From positions 1 through 32,358 of the forward strand of contig VGNY01000012.1 in NCBI GenBank assembly GCA_016865895.1: a stretch of DNA of 32,358 nucleotides. Direction: 5' to 3'. The stretch comes from Chloroflexota bacterium (GTDB lineage Bacteria; Chloroflexota; Dehalococcoidia; GIF9; UBA5629). The notes under the pieces were generated by a model that was not told the origin of the DNA, made no database searches, and saw nothing but the letters and a program-made list of their open reading frames with translations. How positions within the stretch are numbered: the stretch's first letter is position 1; every line of letters starts with the position of its first letter. A program made the position numbers and the translations under genes. Shown here in pieces: positions 1 through 8,057 of the stretch.

Positions 1-1
1 T

Positions 2-193
2 AGTCCTCACAAGTCCGCACAGGCAATCAACAAGATAGGGCAGGAGATTGGTGGTGAAAAGTTTCTAGTCAGAGATTTTAAGAAAAAGGAAGGTTTCAAA
101 CGGGCGGTGCAATTGGCCAAGAGGTGGGAACTGTACCGACAGGACTATTGTGGCTGCATATATAGTATGAGACAAGGAGGCAGAGATGAGTAA
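2..193 (+). CDS. queH: Epoxyqueuosine reductase QueH, C-terminal part (5' end outside window)
   Basis: The open frame running in from the left edge encodes 63 residues and stops with TAA at 191-193. It begins SPHKS, contains the segment VRDFKKKEGFKRA and ends near YRQDYCGCIYS. This is the characteristic C-terminus of QueH (the former DUF208), including the paired cysteines of YCGC that belong to its metal/iron-sulfur site. QueH reduces epoxyqueuosine to queuosine in the wobble base of tRNAs reading NAY codons; it is a non-homologous alternative to QueG. The stop overlaps the ATG of the HD-domain gene by 8 bases, so the two are probably co-transcribed and translationally coupled. The N-terminal part cannot be judged here. 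Confidence 0.88.
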   Translation, partial: SPHKSAQAINKIGQEIGGEKFLVRDFKKKEGFKRAVQLAKRWELYRQDYCGCIYSMRQGGRDE

Positions 194-749
194 TTGGCCG
201 GAGAGAGACGAGGCTCAGAGGATTCTGGATGAGTGGGTGAGCAATAAAAATCTGAAGAAGCATGCCTATGCTGTGGAGGCAGCGATGCGGGCTTATGCCT
301 TCAAGCTTGGCGGCGACCCTGAGAAATGGGGAGTAGTTGGCCTGCTCCATGATTTCGACTACGAGAAATATTCCAACCTGGAAAACCATCCATTTAAGGG
401 AGTTGAGTATCTGAAAGATAAGGGGTATGCTGGTGAATTGATTGAGGGGATACTGGCTCACGCCGACCATGCCGGCGTGAATAGGGACACAGACTTGAAG
501 AAAGCTATTTACGCTGTAGACGAGCTGACGGGACTGATTGTAGCGGTTGCCTTAATGAGACCATCGAAGAAGATAGCTGATGTCACCGTTGAGTCGGTTA
601 TGAAAAAATGGAAGGAGAAATCCTTCGCTGCTGGAGTGGACAGGAAGATGATTGAGACTGGTGCCGCGGAACTTGGCATACCCCTTGAAGAACATGTCGG
701 GATAGTCCTCAAGGCGATGCAGGGTATAGCCGAGAAGCTTGGACTTTAG
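186..749 (+). CDS. HD-domain protein (putative metal-dependent phosphohydrolase)
   Basis: This 187-residue soluble protein has an HD-superfamily layout: His26, then His55-Asp56 in the motif GLLHDFDYE, then the His-containing segment ILAHADH near residues 95-99 and a later acidic stretch AVDELTG. These are the expected metal-binding positions of a single-domain HD phosphohydrolase (nucleotide or similar phosphoester as substrate). No additional domain, signal peptide or membrane segment is visible. The start is supported by AAGGAGG at 175-181. It overlaps the end of queH. The substrate cannot be predicted from sequence; the family assignment is solid and the specific role unknown. Confidence 0.85.
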   Translation: MSNWPERDEAQRILDEWVSNKNLKKHAYAVEAAMRAYAFKLGGDPEKWGVVGLLHDFDYEKYSNLENHPFKGVEYLKDKGYAGELIEGILAHADHAGVNRDTDLKKAIYAVDELTGLIVAVALMRPSKKIADVTVESVMKKWKEKSFAAGVDRKMIETGAAELGIPLEEHVGIVLKAMQGIAEKLGL

Positions 750-757
750 TGGTAAAT

Positions 758-798
758 TGTCACTCTGGGACCCCGCAATAATGTCATTCAGAATGACA
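758..798. repeat. Short degenerate copy of the TGTCATTCTGAG-type inverted repeat
   Basis: A left arm TGTCACTCTGG (758-768) faces a right arm TTCAGAATGACA (787-798). These are the ends of the longer inverted repeats at 11233-11306 and 19504-19598. It lies between the convergent HD-domain and Cys-rich genes. Confidence 0.55.
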
Positions 799-808
799 GA
801 AGGGGCAC

Positions 809-1018
809 TTACCACCGGCCTCTTTTGCGGTAGGTGTCAATAAACCTCTTGATAGACCGGTCATAAGTCCTTTCCACCTCGGCAGGGAAGTAGCAGGCTG
901 GTAGCTCGCCTGCCTCCCGGTGATACCTCAGACACTCGCAGCAAATACCTTTTCTGGAGCACGGCTCATAGGTGCAGTTGCACTTCGCTTTGTTATCCTC
1001 GATTTTGCATTCTCTCAT
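809..1018 (-). CDS. Small cysteine-rich protein (DUF6485-like)
   Basis: A 69-residue protein with seven cysteines in the N-terminal half: one near residue 4, then [21 protein letters not shown], followed by LPACYFP and a basic, helical-looking C-terminus ([15 protein letters not shown]). The dense cysteine pattern suggests zinc or iron-sulfur binding. It resembles the small uncharacterised family I know as DUF6485; this assignment is from memory of the motif and is moderately secure. It starts 9 bases after the stop of the acyl-CoA dehydrogenase on the same strand, so it is probably the second gene of that operon. Function unknown. Confidence 0.7.
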   Translation of the reverse strand: MRECKIEDNKAKCNCTYEPCSRKGICCECLRYHREAGELPACYFPAEVERTYDRSIKRFIDTYRKRGRW

Positions 1019-1027
1019 TATTAGCTC

Positions 1028-2188
1028 TTACCTTCTCTGGTCGAATCTACGGCGGAGGAGGAGAGAAGCGATGGTGATTTTCTGAATCTCGATGGTGCCA
1101 CCGGCGACTCCCCAGCCCCAGCCATCACGCATCATCCGCTCCACAGGATATTCCTTGGAGTAGCCATAACCGCCGTGTACTTGTAAAGCCATCCCGGTGA
1201 CTTCTCGCACCATCTGATTAGCAAAGCACTTAGCCAAGTTAGCCTCCAGTGGAACAGGCAAACCCGTGGCTGCATTTACTGTGGCTCGATAGATGAGAAG
1301 ACGGGCCGCTTCAACCCTGAGAGCCATGTCCGCCAGCATGAACTGAATTGCTTGAAATTCACAGATGTCTTTGCCCCACTGTTTCCTTTGTTGTGAATAG
1401 GCCATAGCTTCCTCTAGAGCTCCCTGGGCTATCCCCAGGCACATGGTAGCATTGCCACAGCGCTCAAGGTCGAAAGCCAACATTAGCTTTCTGAACTCAC
1501 CCTCCTTCACTACTAGATTTTCCTTAGGAACGCGGCAATTGTCGAAAATCAGGTCACTGCTGGGAAAGCCTCTGAAGCCCATGAACTGTTCCTGTTTGCC
1601 GAAGGAAAAGCCGGGCATCCCTTTCTCGATGATTAGCCCGCCGATGCCTTTAGCCCCTTTCTGCTCAGTGAGCCTCACATATACCACATAGACGTCGGAC
1701 TCACCGCCGCCGCTGACGAAGCGTTTCATACCGTTCACCACGTAGTAGTCGCCATCCAGCACAGCTCTGGTGGTGAGGTCAGTCAGTGCCGAACCAGCCT
1801 CTGGCTCGGTCATGCCAACTGAAATCATCGATTCGCCCCGGCACACGGGTGGTATATATTTCTGTTTCTGTTCATCAGTACCAAACTGCTCGATTACTTT
1901 AACCGGCCCAACATTCGATTCGAAGACAGGTGCGGCGCATAAAATTGATATCCGAGCTAGCTCCTCGATTGCCAGTATAGCCTCAAAGGCAGAGCGTCCC
2001 TGCCCTCCATATTTGGTAGGAAGACATAGCCCTAGGAGGCCTAAGTCGGCTAGCTTTTTCACGTGCTCGTGAGAAATTGGCTCAGCCTTAGCTTCCCACT
2101 CTGCCACCTTGGGGCGAAACTCTTTTTCGCCTAAATCATGCACCATCTTCTTCAGCATCTTTTGCTCTTCATTTAACTGAAAGTCCAT
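1028..2188 (-). CDS. Acyl-CoA dehydrogenase (isovaleryl/long-chain-type catalytic base position)
   Basis: A full-length 386-residue FAD-dependent acyl-CoA dehydrogenase, catalysing alpha,beta-desaturation of an acyl-CoA with electrons passed to an electron-transfer flavoprotein. The N-terminal helical domain (about 1-115), the flavin-contacting motif MTEPEAGSAL (126-135), the beta domain (about 120-230) and the C-terminal helical domain with QVHGGYGYSKEYPVERMMRD (336-355) are all present. The Glu of the usual YEGT motif is Gly363 (GVAGGTIEIQ), whereas Glu242 in FDLERC occupies the position used as base in isovaleryl-CoA and long-chain acyl-CoA dehydrogenases. A branched or bulky substrate is therefore plausible. 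A strong Shine-Dalgarno AAGGAG precedes the ATG and a sigma70-like promoter lies at 2228-2256. The Cys-rich gene follows. Confidence 0.93.
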   Translation of the reverse strand: MDFQLNEEQKMLKKMVHDLGEKEFRPKVAEWEAKAEPISHEHVKKLADLGLLGLCLPTKYGGQGRSAFEAILAIEELARISILCAAPVFESNVGPVKVIEQFGTDEQKQKYIPPVCRGESMISVGMTEPEAGSALTDLTTRAVLDGDYYVVNGMKRFVSGGGESDVYVVYVRLTEQKGAKGIGGLIIEKGMPGFSFGKQEQFMGFRGFPSSDLIFDNCRVPKENLVVKEGEFRKLMLAFDLERCGNATMCLGIAQGALEEAMAYSQQRKQWGKDICEFQAIQFMLADMALRVEAARLLIYRATVNAATGLPVPLEANLAKCFANQMVREVTGMALQVHGGYGYSKEYPVERMMRDGWGWGVAGGTIEIQKITIASLLLRRRFDQRR

Positions 2189-2227
2189 CTCCTTTGCTCC
2201 TTGTTTTTTACTTGACTCCGACTGGTT

Positions 2228-2256
2228 ATTTTATGCCCTAATCAGCCTTTTTTCAA
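2228..2256 (-). promoter_or_regulatory. Sigma70-type promoter of the acyl-CoA dehydrogenase operon
   Basis: On the minus strand TTGAAA (2256-2251) and TAAAAT (2233-2228) are separated by 17 bp, about 40 bp upstream of the ATG at 2188. Its -35 box directly abuts the -35 box of the divergent promoter at 2257. Confidence 0.6.
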
Positions 2257-2284
2257 TTGACTTTGGGAAAAGCTTTGGTATCCT
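2257..2284 (+). promoter_or_regulatory. Sigma70-type promoter of the PLP decarboxylase
   Basis: TTGACT (2257-2262), a 16-bp spacer and TATCCT (2279-2284) point toward the decarboxylase gene, leaving a leader of roughly 105 nt. The leader shows no obvious structure. Confidence 0.5.
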
Positions 2285-2397
2285 GAACAATACCGCATAA
2301 CAAATGGACAGACACACGTCATGGTGATATTATTCAGCTCAGCGTCGAAACCCTACAACCACGCAATAGTTCAAAGCAAATAAGGGAAGGATAAGCC

Positions 2398-3726
2398 ATG
2401 GCACAAATCGAGTTTCCTCAAAAGGGTATATCTCGGGAAGAGGTTCTTGCCACGCTGAACTCAATCAGAACTGGTGATGGCGATTGGAAACACGGCCGCA
2501 TGTTCAGCCTCGTTTACAACGCAGGAGAAGAAGTGGAAAAACTCGCTGGCGAAGCCTGCGCCCTATTTATGAATGAAAACGCCCTGAGCCCCTTTGCATT
2601 TCCCAGCCTGTTGAAAATGGAAACAGAGGTCGTTTCTATGATGGCAAACCTGCTTGGCGGAGATTCAGAAACGGTTGGCTTCATGACCTCGGGCGGGTCA
2701 GAAAGCATCATGGTGGCAGTTAAAACGGCACGGGATTTTTCTCGCGCTCGACGGCCCGAGATAGTCAACCCTGAACTGATAATGCCAAGCTCAGCCCATC
2801 CCGCCTTCAATAAGGCAGCCCATTATCTAGGGCTTAAAACAGTAGTCGTACCCACAGACAAATCTCTAAGCGCCGATGTGGAAGCAATTAGCAGCGCCAT
2901 AAACGAAAATACAATCATGCTTATCGGCTCAGCATTTTCCTACCCCCACGGTATCCTCGACCCTATCACAGACCTGGCAGAAATTGCCTCCAGAAATGGC
3001 CTATGGATGCATGTAGACGCATGTGTAGGCGGTTTGATATTACCGTTTCTTTCCAAACTTGGTTATCCCATTCCACCCTTCGATTTTCAAATTCCCGGAG
3101 TGAAGTCAATATCAGCCGATATTCATAAGTACGGCTTCACTCCCAAAGGAGCATCAACCATCCTCTATCGTAACGCTGAACTGCGGCAGTATCAAATTTT
3201 CGCTTATGCCGATTTTCCGGGTGGTGCTTACGCTACCCCTAATGTGCTGGGTTCACGGCCGGGTGGGCCCATAGCCGCAAGCTGGGCAGTCATGAAATAT
3301 CTTGGGCTTGAAGACTTTATGCGCTTAACCAAAACGACCATCGAGACGACAAGGAGGCTCATCCAAGGAATCGAAGCTATTCCAGAGCTATATGTATTAG
3401 GAAAACCACCAGCGACAGTGTTTGCCTTTAGCAGCGATGTTCTCAATGTCTTTGCTCTTGGAGAAAAGATGAAGAGTTTCGGATGGAATATCGACAGCCA
3501 GCACTTGCCTCCGTCACTGCACATGACCGTATTCCCCATACATGCCACCATAGTCGAGCCATTCCTAGCAGACCTGCACTCGGCGGTCACAGAAGTCGCT
3601 GCTCTGAAACCTGAAGACATCGCAGGCGAGGCTGCCTTGTACGGAATGATTGGCTCAATGCCCGACCGCGGCATGGCTCGGGATTTCGCCATCCAGTATC
3701 TGAATGACTTGTATCGCGTTCGCTAA
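2398..3726 (+). CDS. PLP-dependent decarboxylase/aldehyde-lyase, sphingosine-1-phosphate-lyase-like
   Basis: A 442-residue fold-type I PLP enzyme. Visible motifs are MTSGGSESIMVAVK (96-109), the PLP-contacting Asp207 in HVDACVGG, and the Schiff-base Lys244 in DIHKYGFTPKG. HVDAC-GG together with SADIHKYG is typical of the sphingosine-1-phosphate lyase branch of group II decarboxylases, although glutamate/tyrosine decarboxylases are relatives. It lacks the N-terminal membrane anchor of eukaryotic lyases and is shorter than them. The start has GGAAGG upstream. A TauE/SafE exporter gene begins 9 bp after the stop, suggesting that a reaction product may be exported. The substrate, whether a phosphorylated amino alcohol or an amino acid, cannot be decided from sequence. 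Confidence 0.85.
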   Translation: MAQIEFPQKGISREEVLATLNSIRTGDGDWKHGRMFSLVYNAGEEVEKLAGEACALFMNENALSPFAFPSLLKMETEVVSMMANLLGGDSETVGFMTSGGSESIMVAVKTARDFSRARRPEIVNPELIMPSSAHPAFNKAAHYLGLKTVVVPTDKSLSADVEAISSAINENTIMLIGSAFSYPHGILDPITDLAEIASRNGLWMHVDACVGGLILPFLSKLGYPIPPFDFQIPGVKSISADIHKYGFTPKGASTILYRNAELRQYQIFAYADFPGGAYATPNVLGSRPGGPIAASWAVMKYLGLEDFMRLTKTTIETTRRLIQGIEAIPELYVLGKPPATVFAFSSDVLNVFALGEKMKSFGWNIDSQHLPPSLHMTVFPIHATIVEPFLADLHSAVTEVAALKPEDIAGEAALYGMIGSMPDRGMARDFAIQYLNDLYRVR

Positions 3727-3735
3727 CATAATTGT

Positions 3736-4464
3736 GTGTCTATGAATCTGTTTCTTTTAGGCTGCTTCCTGGTTCTTGCCCACACTGCTGAAACTATTTT
3801 AGGCTTTGGTGCTACCCTTATTGCCCTCGCCCTGGGCATATATCTCTTCCCTTTGACAACGCTAGTTCCCATACTTGTTATTCTTGGCTTGCTACAAAAC
3901 ATTTGGTTGGTTGCTCGATGGTTCCGTTATATCGAATGGCGCATCCTTTGGCGAGACATTTTGCCTATGTCAGGCGCGGGCATGATAATCGGTATATTAA
4001 GCAGAGAACTCGCCAGTGAAAGCCAGCTACGGATGGTTCTGGGCGCATTCATTGTTGTAGTGTCAGCAATGGAACTGGTCTATCTATTTATCAAGAGTGC
4101 TGACAGAAGTGAATTGCGCTGGTACTATCGCATTCCACTTCTCTTTGCCGGAGGTATCTTTCACGGCCTGTTCGCCACAGGTGGGCCACTCATTGTATAT
4201 TACGCCAGCCGCCAGTTAAAAACGCAGGAAACCTTCCGTGCTACACTATCGACCTTATGGCTCATCCTAAACACAGCACTGCTGATTGGCTTCTCAGTGA
4301 GCAGACAGGTAGATTTGAGCACTCTGAAAATGACCACCTTAGTACTCCCGGGGTTAATCATAGGCATCATTCTGGGAAACTTTATTCGTGTAAGAGAGCT
4401 ACTGTTCAAAGTGATGACCTATGCCCTCTTGTTTTTCAGCGGCCTGTTTTTGCTGATACAATAG
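3736..4464 (+). CDS. TauE/SafE family anion exporter
   Basis: A 242-residue integral membrane protein with about seven to eight hydrophobic helices in two related halves. Each half carries the family's Gly-rich entry helix: ETILGFGATLIALALGIY near residues 16-33 and AGGIFHGLFATGGPLIVYY near 137-155. TauE/SafE proteins are thought to export sulfite, sulfoacetate or other small organic anions. The frame opens with GTG at 3736; ATG at 3742 is an alternative only two codons later. It sits 9 bp after the PLP decarboxylase, so co-expression is likely. The transported anion is not predictable from sequence. Confidence 0.85.
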   Translation: MSMNLFLLGCFLVLAHTAETILGFGATLIALALGIYLFPLTTLVPILVILGLLQNIWLVARWFRYIEWRILWRDILPMSGAGMIIGILSRELASESQLRMVLGAFIVVVSAMELVYLFIKSADRSELRWYYRIPLLFAGGIFHGLFATGGPLIVYYASRQLKTQETFRATLSTLWLILNTALLIGFSVSRQVDLSTLKMTTLVLPGLIIGIILGNFIRVRELLFKVMTYALLFFSGLFLLIQ

Positions 4465-4500
4465 TGAAACCTCAAGCATTATCGTCCTATTGAGACAGAA

Positions 4501-4773
4501 ATGATTCGGATAGAACTCGTCCCAGACCTTTCCCACTGCATCGAGACTGTAGCCAGAAAAGAGTATGAGAACCTGGCAAGAAGTTATCTCAAGACTGGCA
4601 AAAGTGCTAGTGAATTTGAAGCCAAAATCGAGCTTCTTCGGACCTTTTTGGAGTCAGCGGATTTTAGAAAACTGCGCCAGCAAAGCGAGGAATACCTACT
4701 AAAGGGACACAGCGTTAAGTTCATCTTGTACCAAGAAAAAGGAAAGGCCAAGTACAAGCTCGTCCGCTGCTAG
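4501..4773 (+). CDS. Conserved-looking small hypothetical protein
   Basis: A 90-residue protein following the exporter by 36 bp. It is charged and mainly helical (ENLARSYLKTGKSASEFEAKIELL) with a short beta-like C-terminus (HSVKFILYQEKGKAKYKLVRC). There is no signal peptide or membrane segment. The amino acid make-up and the position, ending 9 bp before a convergent gene, support a real gene. I do not recognise the family. It could be third in the decarboxylase/exporter operon. Confidence 0.6.
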   Translation: MIRIELVPDLSHCIETVARKEYENLARSYLKTGKSASEFEAKIELLRTFLESADFRKLRQQSEEYLLKGHSVKFILYQEKGKAKYKLVRC

Positions 4774-4782
4774 CACGCTAAG

Positions 4783-4965
4783 TCACTTGCCCCTCTTCTC
4801 ATAGTCGGGGCACCAGACGGCATTGGGACGCTCTGGATGATGACAGGCGCTACGCCAGTCCCATTTACAGGTGTCACAGAGAAGTACTTTCATACCCAGC
4901 ATCATCTTGAGGCGAATTTTAGCTCTGTCCAGCCAGCTTGGACCTCGTTTCTTACTCATAATCAT
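4783..4965 (-). CDS. Small zinc-ribbon-like hypothetical protein
   Basis: A 60-residue protein with a basic N-terminus (KKRGPSWLDRAKIRLKMML) and a cysteine/histidine cluster CDTCKWDWRSACHHPERPN...WCPDY that could hold one zinc. Two in-frame ATGs (4965 and 4959) are possible starts, with only a weak purine-rich stretch upstream. It converges on the preceding small gene with 9 bp between the stops. Four regularly placed cysteines argue against a chance frame. Function unknown. Confidence 0.6.
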   Translation of the reverse strand: MIMSKKRGPSWLDRAKIRLKMMLGMKVLLCDTCKWDWRSACHHPERPNAVWCPDYEKRGK

Positions 4966-5050
4966 CCGAAGTCTATCCCACTACACGACGGCATGTCAAA
5001 AAGAATGTCAAGAAAATCACAAAACATATAACATTATGTAAAAAAGAGTA

Positions 5051-5079
5051 TTGACTCAAGCTAGACCGCTCACTAGAAT
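5051..5079 (+). promoter_or_regulatory. Strong sigma70-type promoter for the 5.3-11 kb gene set
   Basis: TTGACT (5051-5056), exactly 17 bp, then TAGAAT (5074-5079). It lies about 205 bp upstream of the CoA-transferase ATG, implying a long leader. Confidence 0.65.
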
Positions 5080-5284
5080 GAATCAAGTATTCAATATAAT
5101 CTTAATGACCGGTTAACATCGCCCTGAAATATCAAGTTTATCAGATAGGGCTGGGGAAGTTGTGGACATTTGCATCGTAACGGAAAACGGCCAGCGAATA
5201 CCAGTATGTAATCTGACGATTCAAGACGATGACAGGTAACCGAGATTGCCTTAATGTTGTTTCTAAGAAAGGAGAAAAAGGAAC
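5080..5284 (+). other. Roughly 200-nt leader with a possible hairpin and a 25-codon frame
   Basis: No established gene is seen between the promoter and the CoA-transferase. A GCCCT/AGGGC pair (5121-5125 and about 5146-5151) could form a loose stem. A GTG-started frame at 5162-5239 would encode 25 residues (MDICIVTENG..., ending DDDR), preceded by GGGGAAG at very short spacing. It ends 45 bp before the CoA-transferase start. I recognise no known riboswitch class here. The leader may be regulatory, or the small frame a leader peptide; both are guesses. Confidence 0.3.
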
Positions 5285-6496
5285 ATGACTTTACCATTAG
5301 AAGGAATGAAGGTTCTAGAGCTTGGCTTTTGGGTGCTGGGCCCGGTGTGTGGCCGTATACTTGGCGAGCTTGGCGCCGATGTTATAAAGATAGAAGACCC
5401 CACAACAGGTGACCCGCTCCGTGGGGTGCTCTCTTCAGGGATGATCTCAGCTACCGGCGCCGTTGACCCGTTCTGGGAATTGTGCAATCGGGGTAAATGG
5501 GATATGGCGCTTAACCTGACAACAGAAAAAGGTAAGGAAATCATCTATGAGCTGGCAAAAAGGTCAGATGTATTTATTACTAACTACCGCGCCTCTGTAG
5601 TTGACAGGCTCGGATTAGACTACAAGAGCATAGCCAAGCTCAATCCTAAGATTATCTATGCACAGGCCACGGGTTTCGGTCTAAAAGGGCCCCACAGGGA
5701 TAGACATGCTTTCGATGAAACCGCCTTCTGGATACGCTCCGGCATCATGTCCACACTGGGCGAGCCTGATTTACCGCCGGTGCCGCTGCGCGGCGCCATG
5801 GGAGATATCACCACTGGCACTTATCTGGCAGGTGCCATCGTTACTGCTCTACTGACTAGAGAGCGATTCGGGATAGGGCAAAAAGTGGACATATCGCTGA
5901 TGGCTAGCGGTATGTGGGTAGCGGGCTTTGATGTTCAGGGTATTGCTCTTCTCGGGTTGGACGTGGGAAAATTCGCCAGAAAACATGTCGGTAATCCGCT
6001 ATATAACACCTATCAGGCAAAAGATGGCAAGTGGTTTCAATTTGTCATGCTTGAGACAGACCGATACTGGCCTAATGTCTGCAAAGCCATTGAAAGGGAA
6101 GACTTGGAGAAAGCCCCCAGATTCGATAGCCACGTAAAGCGATGCCAGAATTCCGAACTCATCATCTCCATGCTGGAGGAGATATTTGCCACAAAGACAA
6201 GGGATGAGTGGGCAGAGCGATTCGAAAAACTAGGCCTGATATGGGAACCGGAAACCAAGGTGATTGAAGTTATAGCCGACCCACAGGTATCAGAGAACGA
6301 GTTTCTCACCGAAGTTGAGCATATCTCCGGCGCCAAGTTCAAGCTTCTACGCCCACCTTTCCAGTTCAGCGAAACCTCCATCCGCCCAAAAACTCCAGCA
6401 CCAGAGCACGGCCAACACACTGAGGAAATCCTGTTGGAGCTAGGATATGACTGGGACAAAATATCAAAGCTGAAGGAGGAGAAGGTGATTATTTAA
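5285..6496 (+). CDS. CaiB/BaiF (family III) CoA-transferase
   Basis: A full-length 403-residue family III CoA-transferase, moving CoA between an acyl-CoA and a carboxylic acid. The N-terminal signature LPLEGMKVLELGFWVLGP and the segment GADVIKIEDP are standard. The catalytic Asp, which forms the mixed anhydride, is expected at Asp174 in RGAMGDITTGTYLAG. The C-terminal HTEEILLELGY motif is present. AAGGAG precedes the ATG. It is the first gene after the 5051 promoter and is followed by an APC permease, a crotonase and two further enzymes, so it probably activates the substrate of that pathway. The acceptor acid is not predictable. Confidence 0.92.
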   Translation: MTLPLEGMKVLELGFWVLGPVCGRILGELGADVIKIEDPTTGDPLRGVLSSGMISATGAVDPFWELCNRGKWDMALNLTTEKGKEIIYELAKRSDVFITNYRASVVDRLGLDYKSIAKLNPKIIYAQATGFGLKGPHRDRHAFDETAFWIRSGIMSTLGEPDLPPVPLRGAMGDITTGTYLAGAIVTALLTRERFGIGQKVDISLMASGMWVAGFDVQGIALLGLDVGKFARKHVGNPLYNTYQAKDGKWFQFVMLETDRYWPNVCKAIEREDLEKAPRFDSHVKRCQNSELIISMLEEIFATKTRDEWAERFEKLGLIWEPETKVIEVIADPQVSENEFLTEVEHISGAKFKLLRPPFQFSETSIRPKTPAPEHGQHTEEILLELGYDWDKISKLKEEKVII

Positions 6497-6549
6497 GAAC
6501 AGGCGAATATATCTGCAACAACAAAATTAAACTAACGAGGAGGTGAAAG

Positions 6550-7917
6550 TTGGCTCAAAAGCTACAAAGAAACCTATCATTACCCGGCGCAGTTGCCACC
6601 ATAACAGGACTGGTGGTTGGTCCTTCCCTTTTCGTGTTACTTCCAACTCTGGCCGGAATGACTGGCCCCAGCCTTTGGATGGCTGCTGCTGTATCGGCAA
6701 TACCCGCTATATTCTGCATTCTCTATGTGATTCAGCTAGGAAGCGCTGTCCCCGTTACTGGATGTCACTATATCACAATCACCAGATGGATTTCCCCGCT
6801 AGCCGGATGGATTGGTTCACTGTGTGGTACTATAGCCATCGTCGTTACCACCTGCATAGTAGCCTGGGGCTTTGCCGCCTATATCGGCCATTATGTCCCA
6901 GCTGTGCCACTCCTGGGGTGGGCGATACTTATAGTGCTGATATTTGGCTTAATTAACTATCTCGGCATCAGGTTGGTGGGCTGGTCTCAGCTAGTAATGA
7001 TGGCAATTTTCATCCTAGCAATACTTCTCTTCGGCATTGGTGGGGCAATGAATTCAAACCCGGAATTCCTGGAACCACTCTTCCCCAAAGGGATGGAAGG
7101 ATTTATCATCGTATGTATCATCGTCACCTTCTTGTGGACCGGTTTTCTAGGGTTGGCCGAGGTCGGTGGTGAGATAATAAGCCCGAGGCGAAATATCCCG
7201 CGCGCCCTCATCATATCTTTCTTCATCGTTTTGGCTCTCTATATACTCCAGCCATTCGCACTGGTCGCCACCATGCTCTGGAGCGAAGTCGGTGAGATAG
7301 GAAAGGCAGCTATCCTCGAAGCTGCATCACGGTTCCTGCCTTCGGGCGCCGTAATGTTCATCGCACTAGGTGGTATTATGGCCATGTTGACCACGATAAA
7401 TGCGCTGATACTAATTGCAGCGCGCGACATCACAGCCTGGGGCAGGGACGGCATGATACCAACCATCTTTAGCCGGGTCAACAAGCGGTTTTCCACACCG
7501 GACGTAGCCTTATTGACAACCACGGTTCTTTCACTAATCGGAGTTTCGTTTGCGGTTACACTGGACAAGTATGCTACAGCAGGCGTTCTGGCCCTGATGA
7601 TTGTCCAGATTCTGGGCGCCACCGTAACCTGGCTATTGCCCAAACGAGCACCTGACATATTAAAAAAGGCAGTCTTCAAGTTCTCACCCTTCTGGCGCTG
7701 GTTTACCTGGATAGGCTGCCTGGTACTATTCGGTTTAATCTTCCTCTTTGGCCTTATGATTGATATGACATTAGGCTTAATCTTCGTCGCAGTGATTGCT
7801 GCTGGCCTGATCTACTGGTTCGCCAGAAAGGCGTACCTGAAGGGACGAGGCATAGACTTAGACCAGCAACTTGGAAAGATTACCGGAGCCACACTCGAGG
7901 AGCTAGAAGTAAAGTAA
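6550..7917 (+). CDS. APC-superfamily permease (amino acid/organic-cation type)
   Basis: A 455-residue polytopic protein with about twelve hydrophobic segments. The first helix begins LPGAVATITGLVVGPSLF, corresponding to the conserved Gly-rich substrate-site helix of APC permeases, and FLGLAEVGGEIISPRRNIPRA near residues 205-225 is the typical E-x-P-x-R-x-I-P-R-A loop. The start is TTG at 6550, chosen because GGAGGTG lies just upstream at 6539-6545 and the encoded protein then begins with AQKLQRNLSLPGA. It is 53 bp after the CoA-transferase. It probably imports the compound metabolised by its neighbours, plausibly an amino-acid-like or amine-containing solute. Confidence 0.9.
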   Translation: MAQKLQRNLSLPGAVATITGLVVGPSLFVLLPTLAGMTGPSLWMAAAVSAIPAIFCILYVIQLGSAVPVTGCHYITITRWISPLAGWIGSLCGTIAIVVTTCIVAWGFAAYIGHYVPAVPLLGWAILIVLIFGLINYLGIRLVGWSQLVMMAIFILAILLFGIGGAMNSNPEFLEPLFPKGMEGFIIVCIIVTFLWTGFLGLAEVGGEIISPRRNIPRALIISFFIVLALYILQPFALVATMLWSEVGEIGKAAILEAASRFLPSGAVMFIALGGIMAMLTTINALILIAARDITAWGRDGMIPTIFSRVNKRFSTPDVALLTTTVLSLIGVSFAVTLDKYATAGVLALMIVQILGATVTWLLPKRAPDILKKAVFKFSPFWRWFTWIGCLVLFGLIFLFGLMIDMTLGLIFVAVIAAGLIYWFARKAYLKGRGIDLDQQLGKITGATLEELEVK

Positions 7918-7922
7918 CAAAT

Positions 7923-7942
7923 CTTAAGCGCCTGCGCTTAAG
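7923..7942. promoter_or_regulatory. Perfect 9-2-9 palindrome after the permease
   Basis: CTTAAGCGC, two bases, GCGCTTAAG. It starts 5 bp after the permease stop. No T-run follows, so it is not a classical terminator. It may be an RNA-processing or stability hairpin, or a protein-binding site. Confidence 0.45.
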
Positions 7943-8057
7943 GTGAGAACATGGTAGACGGCTGGCTGTCAATTTAAGTAGCAGCTAGCAAAGAAATGTT
8001 TTACGTGCCCGATTGACCCCTTTGGCAAAAATCACCATCCGGCACGGAGGTGAAATT

